DNA of 33,673 nucleotides from an uncultured Clostridia bacterium. GTDB lineage: Bacteria > Bacillota > Clostridia > TANB77 > CAG-508. Shown here in pieces: positions 7,903 to 20,324 of this stretch (positions within the stretch are counted from its first letter, which is position 1; each line of letters starts with the position of its first letter). The DNA is taken from the NCBI GenBank assembly GCA_944393125.1, contig CALXZB010000016.1, positions 1 to 33,673 on the forward strand, read 5' to 3'. A program made the translations under genes and the position numbers. The notes below the pieces were generated by a model. It did no database searches. It was not told the DNA's origin and was given only the letters and a program-made list of their open reading frames with translations.

Positions 7903-8408
7903 GTTACTACTTAGTGGTTTTATGGGGGATGTTACTACAAATACATAGGTTAATAGATTTTATATTTATATTAAAATATTTTTATATAAGTAACTCACTT
8001 CAAAATTTTGAATAAGCTAAACTTTCCTTATAACTTCTAATTTAATAAAATGAGCCTCTTTGGCCAAATCTATATTTATGTATTTTGAATAAATATCGAA
8101 TGTAACTGAAATAAGTTTAGGAATTATTAAAGTGTTTTGCGGAAATAGTTCATTTTTAATGAAAGGGTGCCGTAAAACACTTTTAGAATTTCTTTACTTA
8201 TGTAAGGAACCGAGAAATTTATGAAAAATATATAAATATAGATTTTCCATGAACATTCCTCATTTTATTAAACAAGAATTTATACAGTTAAGTTTAGATA
8301 TACAAAATTCTTTCGTTTTTACTTATATAAAAATATTTTTTATTAATAGCTAAAACATATAATACTTGCCTTTATTATAACATCCCCTTAAAACCACTAA
8401 GTAGTAAC
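7903..8408. mobile_element. Complete fold-back (MITE-like) element with 8-bp target duplication
   Basis: A 506-bp element without a credible ORF that is one long imperfect palindrome. Paired blocks: 7903-7922 with 8389-8408 (20/20); 7973-7993 with 8319-8339 (21/21); 8041-8054 with 8259-8272; 8066-8079 with 8232-8245; 8129-8142 with 8170-8183 (13/14). The apex is about 8143-8169. It is flanked by exact 8-bp direct repeats ATTGTTTA at 7895-7902 and 8409-8416, the mark of a transposition event. The tips begin GTTACTAC, which is repeated inside the left end at 7931-7938. The moving transposase is not in the window. A second, diverged copy ends at position 99. Confidence 0.9.
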
Positions 8409-8427
8409 ATTGTTTACAATATAATTT

Positions 8428-8456
8428 AAAGAACCAGTTAGATATTCTGGTTCTTT
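8428..8456. terminator. Hairpin terminator after the VirD4-like gene
   Basis: AAAGAACCAG (8428-8437) and CTGGTTCTTT (8447-8456), a 10-bp perfect stem with a 9-nt loop, just past the stop of the minus-strand gene. Confidence 0.7.
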
Positions 8457-8460
8457 TATA

Positions 8461-10779
8461 CTATTGTTTCTTTTTCTTAAAATCTACAACAATTGCATTT
8501 TCATTATCAAATTCAAAAGATGCATCTGTTGTATCAGTTTGAACTGGATTTATTTCATCATTTTCATCAGTAAAATCTATATGTCTATAATCAAATTTTG
8601 TTTTTGCTGTTTTAGCATCATCTTCTCCTGTAACTCCTGCTGTAAATTTTGAAAAATTATATTTTTTTACAGGTTGTTCTTCTTTATATTTAGCTCCAAT
8701 AAAATTAAATTTTCCTTCTCCTATATCAAATTTTCCAGAATCAGTTCTTAATTTTACTGCTGCATTTTTAAATGTTAAAGTTGCAAGTTTATTTGATGCA
8801 AAATAGTTCTCCCAACCATATTGTACATCTCCATATTTAGAATCATATTGCAGTTTTCCCATGTCCATACTGGTTTTATATTTCCAAGATCTTCTCATTG
8901 TAAATTCTTTTTCCCACCAAGAAAGTTCTTCAGGAACAGCACCTCCCATAAATATTTTGCTTCCGCAATTTGATAAAATAGTTTCTTTATATTTAGCTCT
9001 ATTTGAGTCACCTTCTAGTTGAGCTAAATTTTGTGCTGTTATTGTTGTTGCAACTTTGTATTTTCTATATAGTGTAAAAATAGCTTCTGTATCTTTACAA
9101 ATGAAATCAGGGAATTCATCTATATAGCAAAAATGTGGTACTCTTGTATTTTCGTTACCAGGTCTCCTTAGAACTGCATTTTGCATTGATAAAATGAAGA
9201 ATAATCCAAATGCTCTATGACTTGTTCTTCCTAAATCTCCTCTACGTGTACATACTAATGTGATTTCTCCATTTTTTAATGCTTCATCAAAGTTCAAATT
9301 ATAATTTCTGTTACATAAAATAGTTTTTACACCTGGTAGTCTTAATAAATTATCCAATTGTGTTGCTGCTAAATATATGTATTTTTCAGTATCTTGTCTT
9401 CCTATACTATTTTTATAGAAATTCTTTTTGAAATATGCAAGTTGAATAGCATATTTTTCTGCAAGTTCTTCATCTGCACTCATTACTTCACACATTTTTT
9501 GTACTAAATCAAAATTTGTAAGCATTTTTAGCATATCTTCTAGATTTGGAATGTCTCCTCCATTTAATCTTGGATACATTTCCTTTAAAATCATTGTAAC
9601 ATTTTCTATAGCTTGAATTATAAAATCTTCTCTATATGCTTCTTCAATTTCTGGGTGTGTATTTACATACATTCCTTTTAAAACTGATGATATTGTTATT
9701 GCTATTTTTGCAACATCATCATATACAAAAGGGTTTAATCCAATTGATTCTGGACTTGATGGATCAACTAAATTATATTTTAAATGATAGTTTTTGCAAA
9801 CATTCATTATTCTTGATGTTGATTCAAAGTCTGGCGATATAGAAGTTAATCCCAAATCTCTGTATGAAAAATTATCTCCTATAGTACCTAATATCATTTT
9901 AGACATATAAGCTTTATATACTGCTTCTTTTCCTGATACAGGTGTTATCATATTTAAGTTAAAATTCTCATTTAAGTAGTCATTATCATATGGTCTATTT
10001 AGAGTAGCAATTCCTGTTTTTAATGCTGTATATCCCATTTCTTTTGCATTAGCTATGTAAAATGCTTTCTTTTCTATGTCTTTTGCCATCATAGGTTCTA
10101 GAATTAATGATGTTTTTCCTGTTCCTGAACCTCCACATACTAATAATGATTGATATCTACTTTTTTCTGTGAAAGTCATCTTTTTACCACTTTCAAAATC
10201 ATTACACATATATATATCACAAGTAAATGGTCCATGTCCTGTTTTAGTGTCTGCTAAACTTATTCCTTTGAAATCCCAGATTGATCTAGTTTCGTCTTTA
10301 CTGTCCATTACTCCTAGTCTAATAAATTTAAATACACTGTAAAATGTTGTTAATGGTAAGAAAATTGCTAATGATGTGAAAGCTGGTTTTATAAGTTCTG
10401 AAAAGTTAGTTACTAATTCAGTATAACCTGGAAGTGAAATTAAAAACATCCACCCCGCCATATTTATCCATTGTGTAAACATAGATATTGCAACTATATA
10501 TAATGTTACAACATATGTAAAAAATAGTGTTACTTTCATGCTTTTTGATGATGCAAACTCTGATGATGGTGAAAATAAATATGCAAAAACTGGGCATGCC
10601 ATTGCCAATGTGTATTTTAATGGTCCCCAATATGATACTGACACACCAGTAAATATCATTAATAACATTTCTACAATTCTATCAACTACTATATAAATTG
10701 AAATTAATGTTAGTATATATGTAGCAAATGTATTTCTACTTGCATTTAATTTTTTTAAAAATTTATCTATTATTTTCAT
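8461..10779 (-). CDS. VirD4/TraG-family coupling ATPase, orphan
   Basis: A membrane-anchored hexameric ATPase of the type IV coupling protein family, which in conjugation systems feeds DNA or protein substrates into the secretion channel. The first 155 residues contain about four to five transmembrane helices. Walker A is GGSGTGKTS (216-224), Walker B is in HFCYIDEFPDF and the downstream sensor region reads TTITAQNLAQLEG. The C-terminal 130 residues are charged and look disordered. ATG 10779 has AAAGGAAG at good spacing. At 772 residues it is within the family range. No relaxase, VirB4, VirB6 or pilin gene lies in the window, so it may act in trans, serve another export process or be a remnant of an integrated element. 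Composition matches its neighbours. Confidence 0.88.
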   Translation of the reverse strand: MKIIDKFLKKLNASRNTFATYILTLISIYIVVDRIVEMLLMIFTGVSVSYWGPLKYTLAMACPVFAYLFSPSSEFASSKSMKVTLFFTYVVTLYIVAISMFTQWINMAGWMFLISLPGYTELVTNFSELIKPAFTSLAIFLPLTTFYSVFKFIRLGVMDSKDETRSIWDFKGISLADTKTGHGPFTCDIYMCNDFESGKKMTFTEKSRYQSLLVCGGSGTGKTSLILEPMMAKDIEKKAFYIANAKEMGYTALKTGIATLNRPYDNDYLNENFNLNMITPVSGKEAVYKAYMSKMILGTIGDNFSYRDLGLTSISPDFESTSRIMNVCKNYHLKYNLVDPSSPESIGLNPFVYDDVAKIAITISSVLKGMYVNTHPEIEEAYREDFIIQAIENVTMILKEMYPRLNGGDIPNLEDMLKMLTNFDLVQKMCEVMSADEELAEKYAIQLAYFKKNFYKNSIGRQDTEKYIYLAATQLDNLLRLPGVKTILCNRNYNLNFDEALKNGEITLVCTRRGDLGRTSHRAFGLFFILSMQNAVLRRPGNENTRVPHFCYIDEFPDFICKDTEAIFTLYRKYKVATTITAQNLAQLEGDSNRAKYKETILSNCGSKIFMGGAVPEELSWWEKEFTMRRSWKYKTSMDMGKLQYDSKYGDVQYGWENYFASNKLATLTFKNAAVKLRTDSGKFDIGEGKFNFIGAKYKEEQPVKKYNFSKFTAGVTGEDDAKTAKTKFDYRHIDFTDENDEINPVQTDTTDASFEFDNENAIVVDFKKKKQ

Positions 10780-10821
10780 GATTTCTTCCTTTCGTTTTCA
10801 AAATCATACACATATATTATC

Positions 10822-10875
10822 CTACAAAATCATTAAAATTACAAGCTTTTTTAGTAATTTTTAGTGTTTTTGTAG
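10822..10875. repeat. AT-rich long hairpin between the permease and VirD4-like genes
   Basis: The outer arms CTACAAAA (10822-10829) and TTTTGTAG (10868-10875) and the inner arms AAAATTAC and GTAATTTT make an almost continuous stem of about 21 bp. No T run follows on the minus strand, so it is not a standard terminator. Confidence 0.6.
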
Positions 10876-10879
10876 AATT

Positions 10880-11734
10880 TTATAATATTGCTTGCAAAAT
10901 TATTCCAGATAGTACACCTGTTAAATACAAAATTCCTACAATATATAGGTTTTCTTTTATATTTTTATTTGTTTTAAATAGTACTAATAATCCTACTCCT
11001 GCATTTACAGAAACTCCTGATATTAATATTGGAATTGATATTACATTTTCTACAAATAGTTCTGTTAATATTACTGAAGAAGCGCAATTTGGTATTAATC
11101 CTATTAGTCCTGCAATAATTGGGCCTAGTACTAAATTTTCACTTATAAAATTTGCTATATTTTCCTCTCCAATAAATGTAATTATTCCATTTATAAATAG
11201 TGTTATAATAAAAATATATATAACTATATTTATTGTGTGTTTTATTGTTGATATTACAATTCCATCTTCGCAATGACAATGTTCATGCTCACATAGTTCT
11301 TCTATTTTAGGTTCTAATGTTTTGTCTTTTTTTATTATTCTAATTACCGTATCTATTAAAAAACCAAAGATTATTCCTATTATAAATTTTAATCCTAATA
11401 TTGTTAAAATCGTTGTTATTGGTATAGATTCTGTTAGTAAAATAGGCAACATTTCATCTGATGTTGTTAAATATACTGAAATCAATGTCCCTAATGTTAT
11501 AACTCTTGCAGAGTATAAGTTTGTTGCTGATACAGAAAATCCACATTGTGGAAATATTCCTACAATTCCTCCTAATATTGGTCCAAATTTTCCTGACTTT
11601 TGTATAGTTTTCTTTACCTTATTACTTGTTTTGTGTTCTAGATATTCCATTATTAAATATGTTATAAATAAAAATGGTAATAATTTTAATGTGTCTAATA
11701 ATGTTTCTTTTAGTATTTCAAATAATACTTGCAT
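10880..11734 (-). CDS. Putative arsenic/manganese-type efflux permease (ArsP_2-like)
   Basis: A polytopic inner-membrane protein of 284 residues with about eight helices in two similar halves. Each half has a Pro/Cys motif: GIFPQCGFSVSA early and GLIPNCASSVILTEL late. This duplicated pattern is typical of the family annotated as arsenic efflux or putative manganese transporter. Between the halves lies a soluble loop with a metal-ligand cluster, CEHEHCHCEDG (about residues 147-157), which could bind a soft or transition metal; the actual substrate is not shown by the sequence. The ribosome site GAAAGGAA precedes ATG 11734. It ends just upstream of the VirD4-like gene on the same strand, separated by a long hairpin. 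Confidence 0.75.
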   Translation of the reverse strand: MQVLFEILKETLLDTLKLLPFLFITYLIMEYLEHKTSNKVKKTIQKSGKFGPILGGIVGIFPQCGFSVSATNLYSARVITLGTLISVYLTTSDEMLPILLTESIPITTILTILGLKFIIGIIFGFLIDTVIRIIKKDKTLEPKIEELCEHEHCHCEDGIVISTIKHTINIVIYIFIITLFINGIITFIGEENIANFISENLVLGPIIAGLIGLIPNCASSVILTELFVENVISIPILISGVSVNAGVGLLVLFKTNKNIKENLYIVGILYLTGVLSGIILQAIL

Positions 11735-11760
11735 TTTAATTATTCCTTTCAGATAATATT

Positions 11761-12210
11761 TTAAAATTTTCCTAGTTTTATATCATTTATAAATTTATCT
11801 CTAATTTCAAATGGAAGTAATGTTATTTTTTCAATATCTTGTTTTAGTACTATTTCTGGTCTATATATTCCTCTGTGTGCATATTCAGGATTTCCTGAAT
11901 ATTCTGGACCATTTCCAGTGCCAAATTCTCCATCTATATATTTACATAAGAAAAAGTACTCTTTTTTATTTTGTTCGCCATTATCCAGTTCATAAATTTT
12001 TTCTATTACTTCTACATTTATTCCAAATTCTTCTTTTATTTCTCTAATTGTTCCTTCTTCTAATGTTTCATTTTCTTCTTTTCCACCACCAGGAAATGTA
12101 TAGTAATCGCCAATAGGATGATTTTGAACTCCTATTCTATGCATAAAAGCAAATCCATCTTTCATTGGAATAATTCCTGCTACTCGGATTCTCTTTTCTT
12201 TTTGAATCAT
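11761..12210 (-). CDS. Nudix hydrolase
   Basis: A 149-residue protein that hydrolyses a nucleoside diphosphate linked to some other group; the substrate is not predictable here. The Nudix box runs from FPGGGKEENE to REIKEEFGI (about residues 39-64) with the REXXEE metal-binding core intact. The protein starts RIRVAGIIPMKDG, the usual first strand pair. It lies 22 bp after obg and 27 bp before the permease gene on the same strand, so it is likely cotranscribed with trpS-obg. GGAAAGGTG provides the ribosome site. It could serve nucleotide-pool cleaning. Confidence 0.9.
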   Translation of the reverse strand: MIQKEKRIRVAGIIPMKDGFAFMHRIGVQNHPIGDYYTFPGGGKEENETLEEGTIREIKEEFGINVEVIEKIYELDNGEQNKKEYFFLCKYIDGEFGTGNGPEYSGNPEYAHRGIYRPEIVLKQDIEKITLLPFEIRDKFINDIKLGKF

Positions 12211-12231
12211 ATTTTCACCTTTCCTTTACTT

Positions 12232-14534
<2,303 letters not shown>

Positions 14535-14587
14535 CCTTATTTTTCCTTTCTATATAAAACTTATATTTCTCCTATTATAACATATCT

Positions 14588-14616
14588 ATTATACTATATT
14601 TTTCTTTAAAAATAAA
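14588..14616 (-). promoter_or_regulatory. Candidate promoter of trpS-obg
   Basis: On the minus strand, TTTATT (14616-14611), 17-bp spacer, TATAAT (14593-14588). The -35 box is weak. Confidence 0.4.
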
Positions 14617-14663
14617 GTTTTTTCATAAATTTTTATATAATAGGAAAAAAATATATTTCATAT

Positions 14664-14697
14664 AAAAAAACTGTAAACTTATAAATTTACAGTTTTT
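14664..14697 (-). terminator. Terminator of the hrcA-dnaJ operon
   Basis: ACTGTAAA (14670-14677) and TTTACAGT (14686-14693) form an 8-bp stem, followed on the minus strand by a T run. It lies directly after the dnaJ stop. Confidence 0.85.
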
Positions 14698-14707
14698 ATT
14701 GTATATT

Positions 14708-15880
14708 TTATCCAAAAATTCCTTTTTTCTTGATTGGTGGTTGCTCATTCATTGTTTTTGCTAGTTTTTCCATCAATTCTCTTTGTTCTTTATTTAATCT
14801 TTTTGGAGTTTGCACGATTACAGTAAATACAAAATTACCTCTTGCTGTAGAATTTAAAGATACAAATCCTTTTTCTCTAATTGTAAATTTTGTACCAGTT
14901 TGGGTTCCATCTGGAATTGTGTATTTTTCTATACTTCCGTCAACCATTGGTATTTTTAGTTCTGCCCCTAAAGTTGCTTGTGTTATTGTTATAGGGATTT
15001 CACATGTTACTGTATTTCCTTGTCTTGTAAATATATTACTTCTGCGAACACTAACAGTTATGTATAAATCTCCTTTAGGTCCTCCTTTTTCTCCTGGTTC
15101 TCCTTCTCCTCTTAATACTACTGTTTGATTGTTATCTATACCTGCTGGAATTTTAACTCTAATTTTAGCTTGTTTTCTTACAGTTCCTTTTCCTCTACAA
15201 TTTTCACAAGGTTCTTTTATTATTTCACCAGTTCCATGACATGCTGTACATGTTCTTGTTGTTTGCATTTGTCCTAGTATAGTGTTTTGAACTTGTTTAA
15301 CTGTTCCTGTTCCATTACATGTAGGACATTTTGTAACTGATGTTCCTGGTCTTGCCCCACTTCCATGACAAACAGAACAAGTATCTGGTCTTGTAATAGA
15401 TATTTCTTTTTCTACTCCTAAAAATGCTTCTTCGAATGTGATGTCTAAATTCAAATTTAAGTCTGCACCTTTTCGAGGTCCTTTTGTACGATTTCTAGTT
15501 CCTCCTGTACGAGCACTTCCTCCAAAAAATGATGAAAATATATCTCCTAAATCTCCAAAATCTGAAAAGCCATCAAATCCAGATGATGAGTATGAATAGT
15601 ATCCATTTCCAAAAGGTCCTCCAGCTCCTCCTCCGAATCCGCCAAACCCTTGTGGGTCTGCTGTTCCAAATTGGTCATACATTCTTCTTTTTTGGCTATC
15701 TGATAATACTTCATAAGCTTCATTTACTTCTTTAAATTTTGCTTCCGCTTCTGCTTTATTATCTGGATTTGCGTCTGGGTGATATTTTTTTGCTAACTTT
15801 CTATATGCTTTTTTTAGTTCATCATCAGTCGCAGTTTTTGGAACTCCTAATATCTCATAATAATCTTTTTTGGATGCCAT
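14708..15880 (-). CDS. dnaJ: Chaperone protein DnaJ
   Basis: An Hsp40 co-chaperone that delivers clients to DnaK and stimulates its ATPase. The J domain (residues 4-70) has the HPD tripeptide in [11 protein letters not shown] Gly/Phe-rich linker with [10 protein letters not shown] follows. Four CXXCXGXG zinc repeats ([32 protein letters not shown]) precede the C-terminal substrate domains. The full 390-residue type I architecture is present. It is the last gene of the hrcA-grpE-dnaK-dnaJ operon, with GAGGTGA before ATG 15880. A hairpin between dnaK and dnaJ may lower its expression relative to dnaK. Confidence 0.98.
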   Translation of the reverse strand: MASKKDYYEILGVPKTATDDELKKAYRKLAKKYHPDANPDNKAEAEAKFKEVNEAYEVLSDSQKRRMYDQFGTADPQGFGGFGGGAGGPFGNGYYSYSSSGFDGFSDFGDLGDIFSSFFGGSARTGGTRNRTKGPRKGADLNLNLDITFEEAFLGVEKEISITRPDTCSVCHGSGARPGTSVTKCPTCNGTGTVKQVQNTILGQMQTTRTCTACHGTGEIIKEPCENCRGKGTVRKQAKIRVKIPAGIDNNQTVVLRGEGEPGEKGGPKGDLYITVSVRRSNIFTRQGNTVTCEIPITITQATLGAELKIPMVDGSIEKYTIPDGTQTGTKFTIREKGFVSLNSTARGNFVFTVIVQTPKRLNKEQRELMEKLAKTMNEQPPIKKKGIFG

Positions 15881-15914
15881 TTATTTCACCTCTTTTTATA
15901 TATAGCATTAACTT

Positions 15915-15945
15915 ACAGGCAGGTTATTTTTCCTGCCTGTTTTTT
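15915..15945. terminator. Strong hairpin between dnaK and dnaJ (terminator polarity on + strand)
   Basis: ACAGGCAGG (15915-15923) and CCTGCCTGT (15932-15940) form a 9-bp GC-rich stem. The T run (15940-15945) is on the + strand, opposite to the operon. On the dnaK-dnaJ transcript it is a hairpin without a U tract, more like a processing or stability element. Confidence 0.75.
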
Positions 15946-15950
15946 ATTCA

Positions 15951-17804
<1,854 letters not shown>

Positions 17805-17870
17805 TTACTTCCTTTCTTTTGAGGTTAGCCCCCTATTTTATATATTTTAAATTTAATAACTTTGTTATAA

Positions 17871-18380
17871 CTAATTTGCTACAACTACCATTGAATGTCT
17901 TATAACTCTGCTTCCAATTTTGTAGCCCTTTCTATATTCTTGAACAATTTCTTGAGCATTTTTTTCTGGATCTTGTATACTGCTTACAGCTTCATGTAAA
18001 CTTGGGTCAAAAGTTTCTCCTACTGCTAAAATTTCTTCAACTCCTTTAGATTTTAAAATGTCTTTAAATTGTTTTAATATAAGTTCTATTCCTTTTTTAT
18101 ATTCTTCATCTTGTGTTTCTATTTTTAGTGCATTTTCTAAATTGTCTACTATTGGCAAAAAAGTTTCTACTATATCAGATAGTATTGAATTATATAGTGT
18201 TTCGCGTTCTTTTCCACTTCTTTTTTTATAATTTTCAAATTCAGCAAGAACTCTTTTATATCTATCATTTAATTCATCTAATTCTTGTTGTTTTGGATCT
18301 ATTATACAATCTGTATTTTCTTTTACTTCTTGTTGTTCTTTTTGTTCTTGCTTTTCTTCTTTTATCTTTTCTTCTTCCAT
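17871..18380 (-). CDS. grpE: Nucleotide exchange factor GrpE
   Basis: Releases ADP from DnaK. The protein opens with a Glu/Lys/Gln-rich segment, a long dimerising helix (ELNDRYKRVLAEFENYKKR) and the four-helix/beta domain with LPIVDNLENAL, GVEEILAVGETFDPSLHEAV and the closing RVIRHSMVVVAN. I chose ATG 18380, six bases after GAAAGAAGG, over an in-frame TTG at 18386 that abuts the ribosome site. The resulting 169 residues fit the family. It begins 14 bases after the hrcA stop. Confidence 0.96.
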   Translation of the reverse strand: MEEEKIKEEKQEQKEQQEVKENTDCIIDPKQQELDELNDRYKRVLAEFENYKKRSGKERETLYNSILSDIVETFLPIVDNLENALKIETQDEEYKKGIELILKQFKDILKSKGVEEILAVGETFDPSLHEAVSSIQDPEKNAQEIVQEYRKGYKIGSRVIRHSMVVVAN

Positions 18381-18394
18381 ATTCAACCTTCTTT

Positions 18395-19402
18395 CTATTC
18401 TTCTTTATCATTTAACTTTTTACTAATATATTTCATTACAGATATAACTTTTGCATAATCCATTCTTTTAGGTCCAATTATTCCAATTGTTCCCAAATCT
18501 TTATTTCCTATTCTATGTTTAAATGTTACTATGCTAAAGTCTTTTAATTCTTCTTGTTCGTTTTCTTCACCTATATATACATTTATATCTTTTGTAAAGC
18601 CTGTGTTTAACATATCTGCCATTAAATCTTTTTCATCTAATATATTTACAAAATTTTTAGCAACTTCTAAACTATTAAATTCAGGTAGTTCAAATAATCT
18701 ATTTGTTCCTTCTAGATGTACACTTTCTTCTTCTATTACTTTTTTCATTTGTTCTATAATAGGTTTTATTAAATTTACACTATATCTCATTTCTTCAACT
18801 AAATATTTTTCAAGAGGTTTATCAATTTTGGTTATTGGTTCCCCTTTTAATTTATTATTAAACATATAATTTAGTGTTTGTACTTGATTTTCTGTTATGT
18901 CTTCATCAAATTTTATTATTGTTTCTTTAACCAAACCTGTGTCTGATAATATAACAGCCATCAACATTCTAGGACTTAATAATACAAATTTAATATTTTC
19001 TATTCTCTGTACATCTGAACTTGGTCCTATTGAAACTGTTGTGTAATGTGTAATCTCTGAGATTGTACTTGAAGTTATTTTTGTAATTTCTTCTATTTCA
19101 TTTACTTTTGTTTCAAGTTTTTCACTTATATATTTTATTTCTTCTAAAGTTATTTTGTCATCTTGTAATAGTTCATCAACATAATATCTATATCCTTTTG
19201 CTGATGGAACTCTTCCTGCTGATGTATGAGGTTTTTCTATATACCCCATTTTTTCAAGCTCTGCCATCTCATTTCTAATTGTTGCACTACTATATTCTAG
19301 TCCATCAAGGTTCATTATAGCATTTGAACTTACTGGTTCAGCTGTTTGTATATATATTTCTATTATTGCTTGTAAAACTCTTTTTTTTCTTTCTTCTAGC
19401 AA
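18395..19402 (-). CDS. hrcA: Heat-inducible transcription repressor HrcA
   Basis: Represses class I heat-shock genes by binding CIRCE; its activity depends on GroEL in Bacillus. An N-terminal winged helix (LEERKKRVLQAIIEIYIQTAEPVSS; TIRNEMAELEKMGYI) is followed by a GAF-like dimer domain. The frame stays open upstream to 19495, but that part covers the -10 box and the CIRCE operator and cannot be coding. TTG 19402 has AAAGGAGG seven bases upstream and gives the family-typical start (M)LEERKKR and a 335-residue protein. It is the first gene of its own regulated operon. Confidence 0.95.
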   Translation of the reverse strand: MLEERKKRVLQAIIEIYIQTAEPVSSNAIMNLDGLEYSSATIRNEMAELEKMGYIEKPHTSAGRVPSAKGYRYYVDELLQDDKITLEEIKYISEKLETKVNEIEEITKITSSTISEITHYTTVSIGPSSDVQRIENIKFVLLSPRMLMAVILSDTGLVKETIIKFDEDITENQVQTLNYMFNNKLKGEPITKIDKPLEKYLVEEMRYSVNLIKPIIEQMKKVIEEESVHLEGTNRLFELPEFNSLEVAKNFVNILDEKDLMADMLNTGFTKDINVYIGEENEQEELKDFSIVTFKHRIGNKDLGTIGIIGPKRMDYAKVISVMKYISKKLNDKEE

Positions 19403-19446
19403 TCTCTTTCCTCCTTTTTTATTTTTCTTAGAAATTGCATTTGTAT

Positions 19447-19473
19447 TTAGCACTCGTTTTATTAGTTTGCTAA
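19447..19473 (-). promoter_or_regulatory. CIRCE operator (one degenerate arm)
   Basis: On the + strand it reads TTAGCACTC (19447-19455), a 9-bp spacer, then GTTTGCTAA (19465-19473). The consensus is TTAGCACTC-N9-GAGTGCTAA, so one arm is perfect and the other matches 7 of 9. It sits directly downstream of the operon's -10 box. Confidence 0.9.
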
Positions 19474-19483
19474 TTTCTTGTAT

Positions 19484-19512
19484 AATATACATCATTTTTT
19501 AGCAGTTGTCAA
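19484..19512 (-). promoter_or_regulatory. SigA-type promoter of hrcA-grpE-dnaK-dnaJ
   Basis: On the minus strand, TTGACA (19512-19507), 17-bp spacer, TATATT (19489-19484). Confidence 0.85.
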
Positions 19513-19571
19513 GTCTTTTTGCTAATTTTTTTATTTTTTAATTTTGTGAATTTTCTATTTCCTTGTTTCTA

Positions 19572-19600
19572 TTGAATTTTCTTGTTTTTTGTAGTATAAT
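19572..19600 (+). promoter_or_regulatory. Promoter of tsaB-rimI
   Basis: TTGAAT (19572-19577), 17-bp spacer, TATAAT (19595-19600), divergent from the hrcA promoter. Confidence 0.65.
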
Positions 19601-19632
19601 CTTTTTATTATATAAAAAAAGGCTGTGATAAA

Positions 19633-20319
19633 ATGAAAATATTAAGTATAGATACTGCTAGTGATTTATGCACTGTTGCAATACTTGATAATGAAAATTG
19701 TATGATAGAACTTATAGTTAATGATGCTAGAAATCATTCAGAAAAGATAATGCCAATTATTGAACAAGCTTTATCAGAAACTAACTTGACTTTGAGAGAT
19801 ATAAACTTAATCGTTTGTGACAAAGGTCCAGGCTCTTTTACAGGAATTCGTATTGGTGTTGGTACAGTTTTAGCATTTCAAGATAGTTTAAATATTCCTT
19901 GTGTAGGAATTTCTTCTCTTGAAGCTCTTGCTTATAATAATTCTCAAGAAGGAATTATATGTTCTTTGATAGACGCCAAAAATAATAATGTTTATTTAGG
20001 ATTATTTGAATTAAAAAATAACATATATACTCAAATAGGAGATTTATATTTTAAAACTATTGATGAAGTAATTGATTTATTAAAAAATCACACTTCTTCT
20101 ATTAGTTTTGTTGGTGATGGTGCAATAAAAAATAAAGAAAAACTAAAAAATAATTTTGAAAATTGCATATTTTTGGAGAAAAATGAATTAAGTAGCTATT
20201 CACTTGGATTAGCTGGTCTTAATGCTTATAAAAATGGATTAGTTTCTTCACTTATGCCTTTATACTTAAGAAAATCTCAAGCAGAAAGATCTCTTGAAGA
20301 AAAATCTAAAAAGGAGTGA
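19633..20319 (+). CDS. tsaB: tRNA t6A-modification protein TsaB
   Basis: The non-catalytic partner of TsaD and TsaE in forming threonylcarbamoyl-adenosine at position 37 of ANN-decoding tRNAs. The ASKHA-fold protein begins MKILSIDTASDLCTVAI and carries NHSEKIMPII and DKGPGSFTGIRIGVG, the conserved TsaB hallmark. The 228-residue length is normal. Its end overlaps the ribosome site of rimI (stop TGA 20317-20319 within AAGGAGTGA), so the two are translationally coupled. The tsaD and tsaE genes are not in the window. Confidence 0.95.
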   Translation: MKILSIDTASDLCTVAILDNENCMIELIVNDARNHSEKIMPIIEQALSETNLTLRDINLIVCDKGPGSFTGIRIGVGTVLAFQDSLNIPCVGISSLEALAYNNSQEGIICSLIDAKNNNVYLGLFELKNNIYTQIGDLYFKTIDEVIDLLKNHTSSISFVGDGAIKNKEKLKNNFENCIFLEKNELSSYSLGLAGLNAYKNGLVSSLMPLYLRKSQAERSLEEKSKKE

Positions 20320-20324
20320 TTCTA

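Noticed and set aside
8209..8214. Third CTCGGT hexamer (minus strand) as another frameshift site
   Set aside because: It lies inside the non-coding fold-back element, so no reading frame is affected.
14535..14663. T-box riboswitch before trpS
   Set aside because: The gap is short and no T-box sequence (TGGXACCGCG-like or UGGN anti-terminator) is visible on the minus strand.
19403..19495. N-terminal extension of HrcA
   Set aside because: It overlaps the -10 box and CIRCE operator; the family start and a strong ribosome site lie at 19402.
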